A stretch of 5,911 nucleotides of DNA from Candidatus Eiseniibacteriota bacterium (GTDB lineage Bacteria > Eisenbacteria > RBG-16-71-46): the NCBI GenBank assembly GCA_005893185.1, contig VBOS01000196.1:1-5911 (forward strand). Reading direction: 5' to 3'. The first letter of the stretch is position 1; every line of letters starts with the position of its first letter. The position numbers were made by a program, and so were the translations under genes. The notes beneath the pieces are model-generated. The model was not told the origin of the DNA and did no database searches. It saw only the letters and a list, made by a program, of their open reading frames with translations. Of the stretch, positions 5,610 through 5,911 are shown in pieces.

Positions 5610-5911
5610 TCAGGCGATCCAACTCCTCCCGCTCCGCCGGGCTCGCCTCTCCCGCGAGCACAGCTTCCACGAGTCGCTCCAAACGATCGTTCTGCAGGGT
5701 TTCAGCCCTCGTCTTTCGAATTCAGCACGCAGCCGTTGCCGGGCCGCGAACAGTCGCGACTTCACCGTCTTCGCCGGAATCCGCAGCACCTCCGCGATCT
5801 CCTCGTAGCTGTGGTCGAGGAAGTGCCGCAGGACCAGGAGCTGCCGGTCGCCTTCCGGGAGCCGCCCGAGCGCATCGTGGACCTCGGTCTCCAGCTCCAG
5901 AGACTCGAGCC
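5610..5911 (-). CDS. ECF-type RNA polymerase sigma factor, C-terminal part (region 4; cut by window edge)
   Basis: An open frame without a start inside the window. It begins LESLELETEVHDALGRLPEG and reads on through RQLLVLRHFLDHSYEEIAEV to IPAKTVKSRLFAARQRLRAE. This is sigma-70 region 4: the A-L-x-x-L-P turn, then the S-Y-E-E-I-A helix, then T-V-K-S-R-L-F-A-A-R, the -35 recognition helix-turn-helix of ECF factors. Such a factor directs RNA polymerase to stress or envelope genes when released by its anti-sigma factor. The region-4 homology ends near RAEFERRGL (about 5706), but the frame stays open to the TGA at 5612-5610. That adds about 30 residues (KPCRTIVWSDSWKLC and a basic tail) that overlap the anti-sigma start by at least 73 bp. 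This tail does not look like a normal sigma end, so a lost stop codon or a small indel near 5700 is possible. The sigma/anti-sigma overlap itself is typical of co-regulated pairs. Confidence 0.88.
   Translation of the reverse strand, partial: LESLELETEVHDALGRLPEGDRQLLVLRHFLDHSYEEIAEVLRIPAKTVKSRLFAARQRLRAEFERRGLKPCRTIVWSDSWKLCSRERRARRSGRSWIA

Larger units (their letters stand above)
5304..5682 (-). pseudogene. Anti-sigma-factor cytosolic domain, frameshifted by a 58-bp tandem duplication
   Basis: The first frame encodes MERLVEAVLAGEASPAEREE (initiated by TTG at 5682), LDRLSAADPTIRERMASG and LLSTLRR. It then loses sense where the duplicated segment begins again. The second frame repeats ADPTIRERMASGAALLSTLR and continues with VRTVEPPPELRGSILAAVRS, then PDVFMGRWARWFNPKRRRSQ up to the next gene's ATG. 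With one copy of the repeat removed, the two halves join into a continuous domain of about 107 residues. The layout (LAGE-SPAER-EEL at the start, V-PPPELR--ILAAV at the end) matches the cytosolic domain of zf-HC2-like anti-sigma factors, but without the His/Cys zinc ligands. Such domains hold an ECF sigma factor at the membrane. The adjacent upstream ECF sigma gene supports the role. The start is uncertain: TTG at 5682 has no Shine-Dalgarno sequence, whereas a CTG at 5697 (which would add LQNDR) has GAGGG 8 nt upstream. As written, the sequence cannot make the full domain. Confidence 0.65.

Noticed and set aside
5197..5808. 203-codon open frame on the plus strand
   Set aside because: It is antisense to the sigma/anti-sigma genes, includes the duplication twice, and shows no domain pattern.

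Overview
This is a very GC-rich window in which every gene I can support lies on the minus strand, so transcription runs from high to low coordinates. An outer-membrane-type beta-barrel protein and a lipoprotein point to a diderm (Gram-negative-type) bacterium. The GC content and the style of the large protein fit Candidatus Eisenbacteria, Gemmatimonadota or similar soil or sediment lineages; this is an inference and no phylogenetic marker is present.

Layout in transcription order: (1) 5911-5610, the C-terminal part of an ECF sigma factor with a clear region 4; (2) 5682-5304, an anti-sigma-like cytosolic domain broken by an exact 58-bp tandem duplication; (3) 5303-4368, a single-pass membrane protein with many short helical repeats, in the same frame as the intact downstream part of the anti-sigma domain, so the two may be one long anti-sigma factor; (4) 4367-4198, an intergenic stretch packed with three GC-rich hairpins; (5) 4197-1220, a roughly 990-residue exported protein combining an HExxH metallopeptidase, a beta-propeller and an outer-membrane beta-barrel, with a frame break just after its signal peptide; (6) 1223-192, a PrsW-family intramembrane protease overlapping gene 5 by 4 bp (ATGA); (7) 191-127, a short gap with two hairpins; (8) 126-1, the start of a lipoprotein that runs off the window.

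The attractive reading is an envelope-stress module: an ECF sigma factor, a membrane-tethered anti-sigma factor with a long extracytoplasmic repeat sensor, a surface protease/barrel, and a PrsW protease, the family that starts degradation of the anti-sigma factor RsiW in Bacillus subtilis. The link across the 170-bp gap is inferred only from gene order. Two genes carry frame breaks (a duplication and an apparent deletion). These could be real inactivating or switching mutations, or errors in a metagenome assembly, and this must be settled before the biology is trusted.
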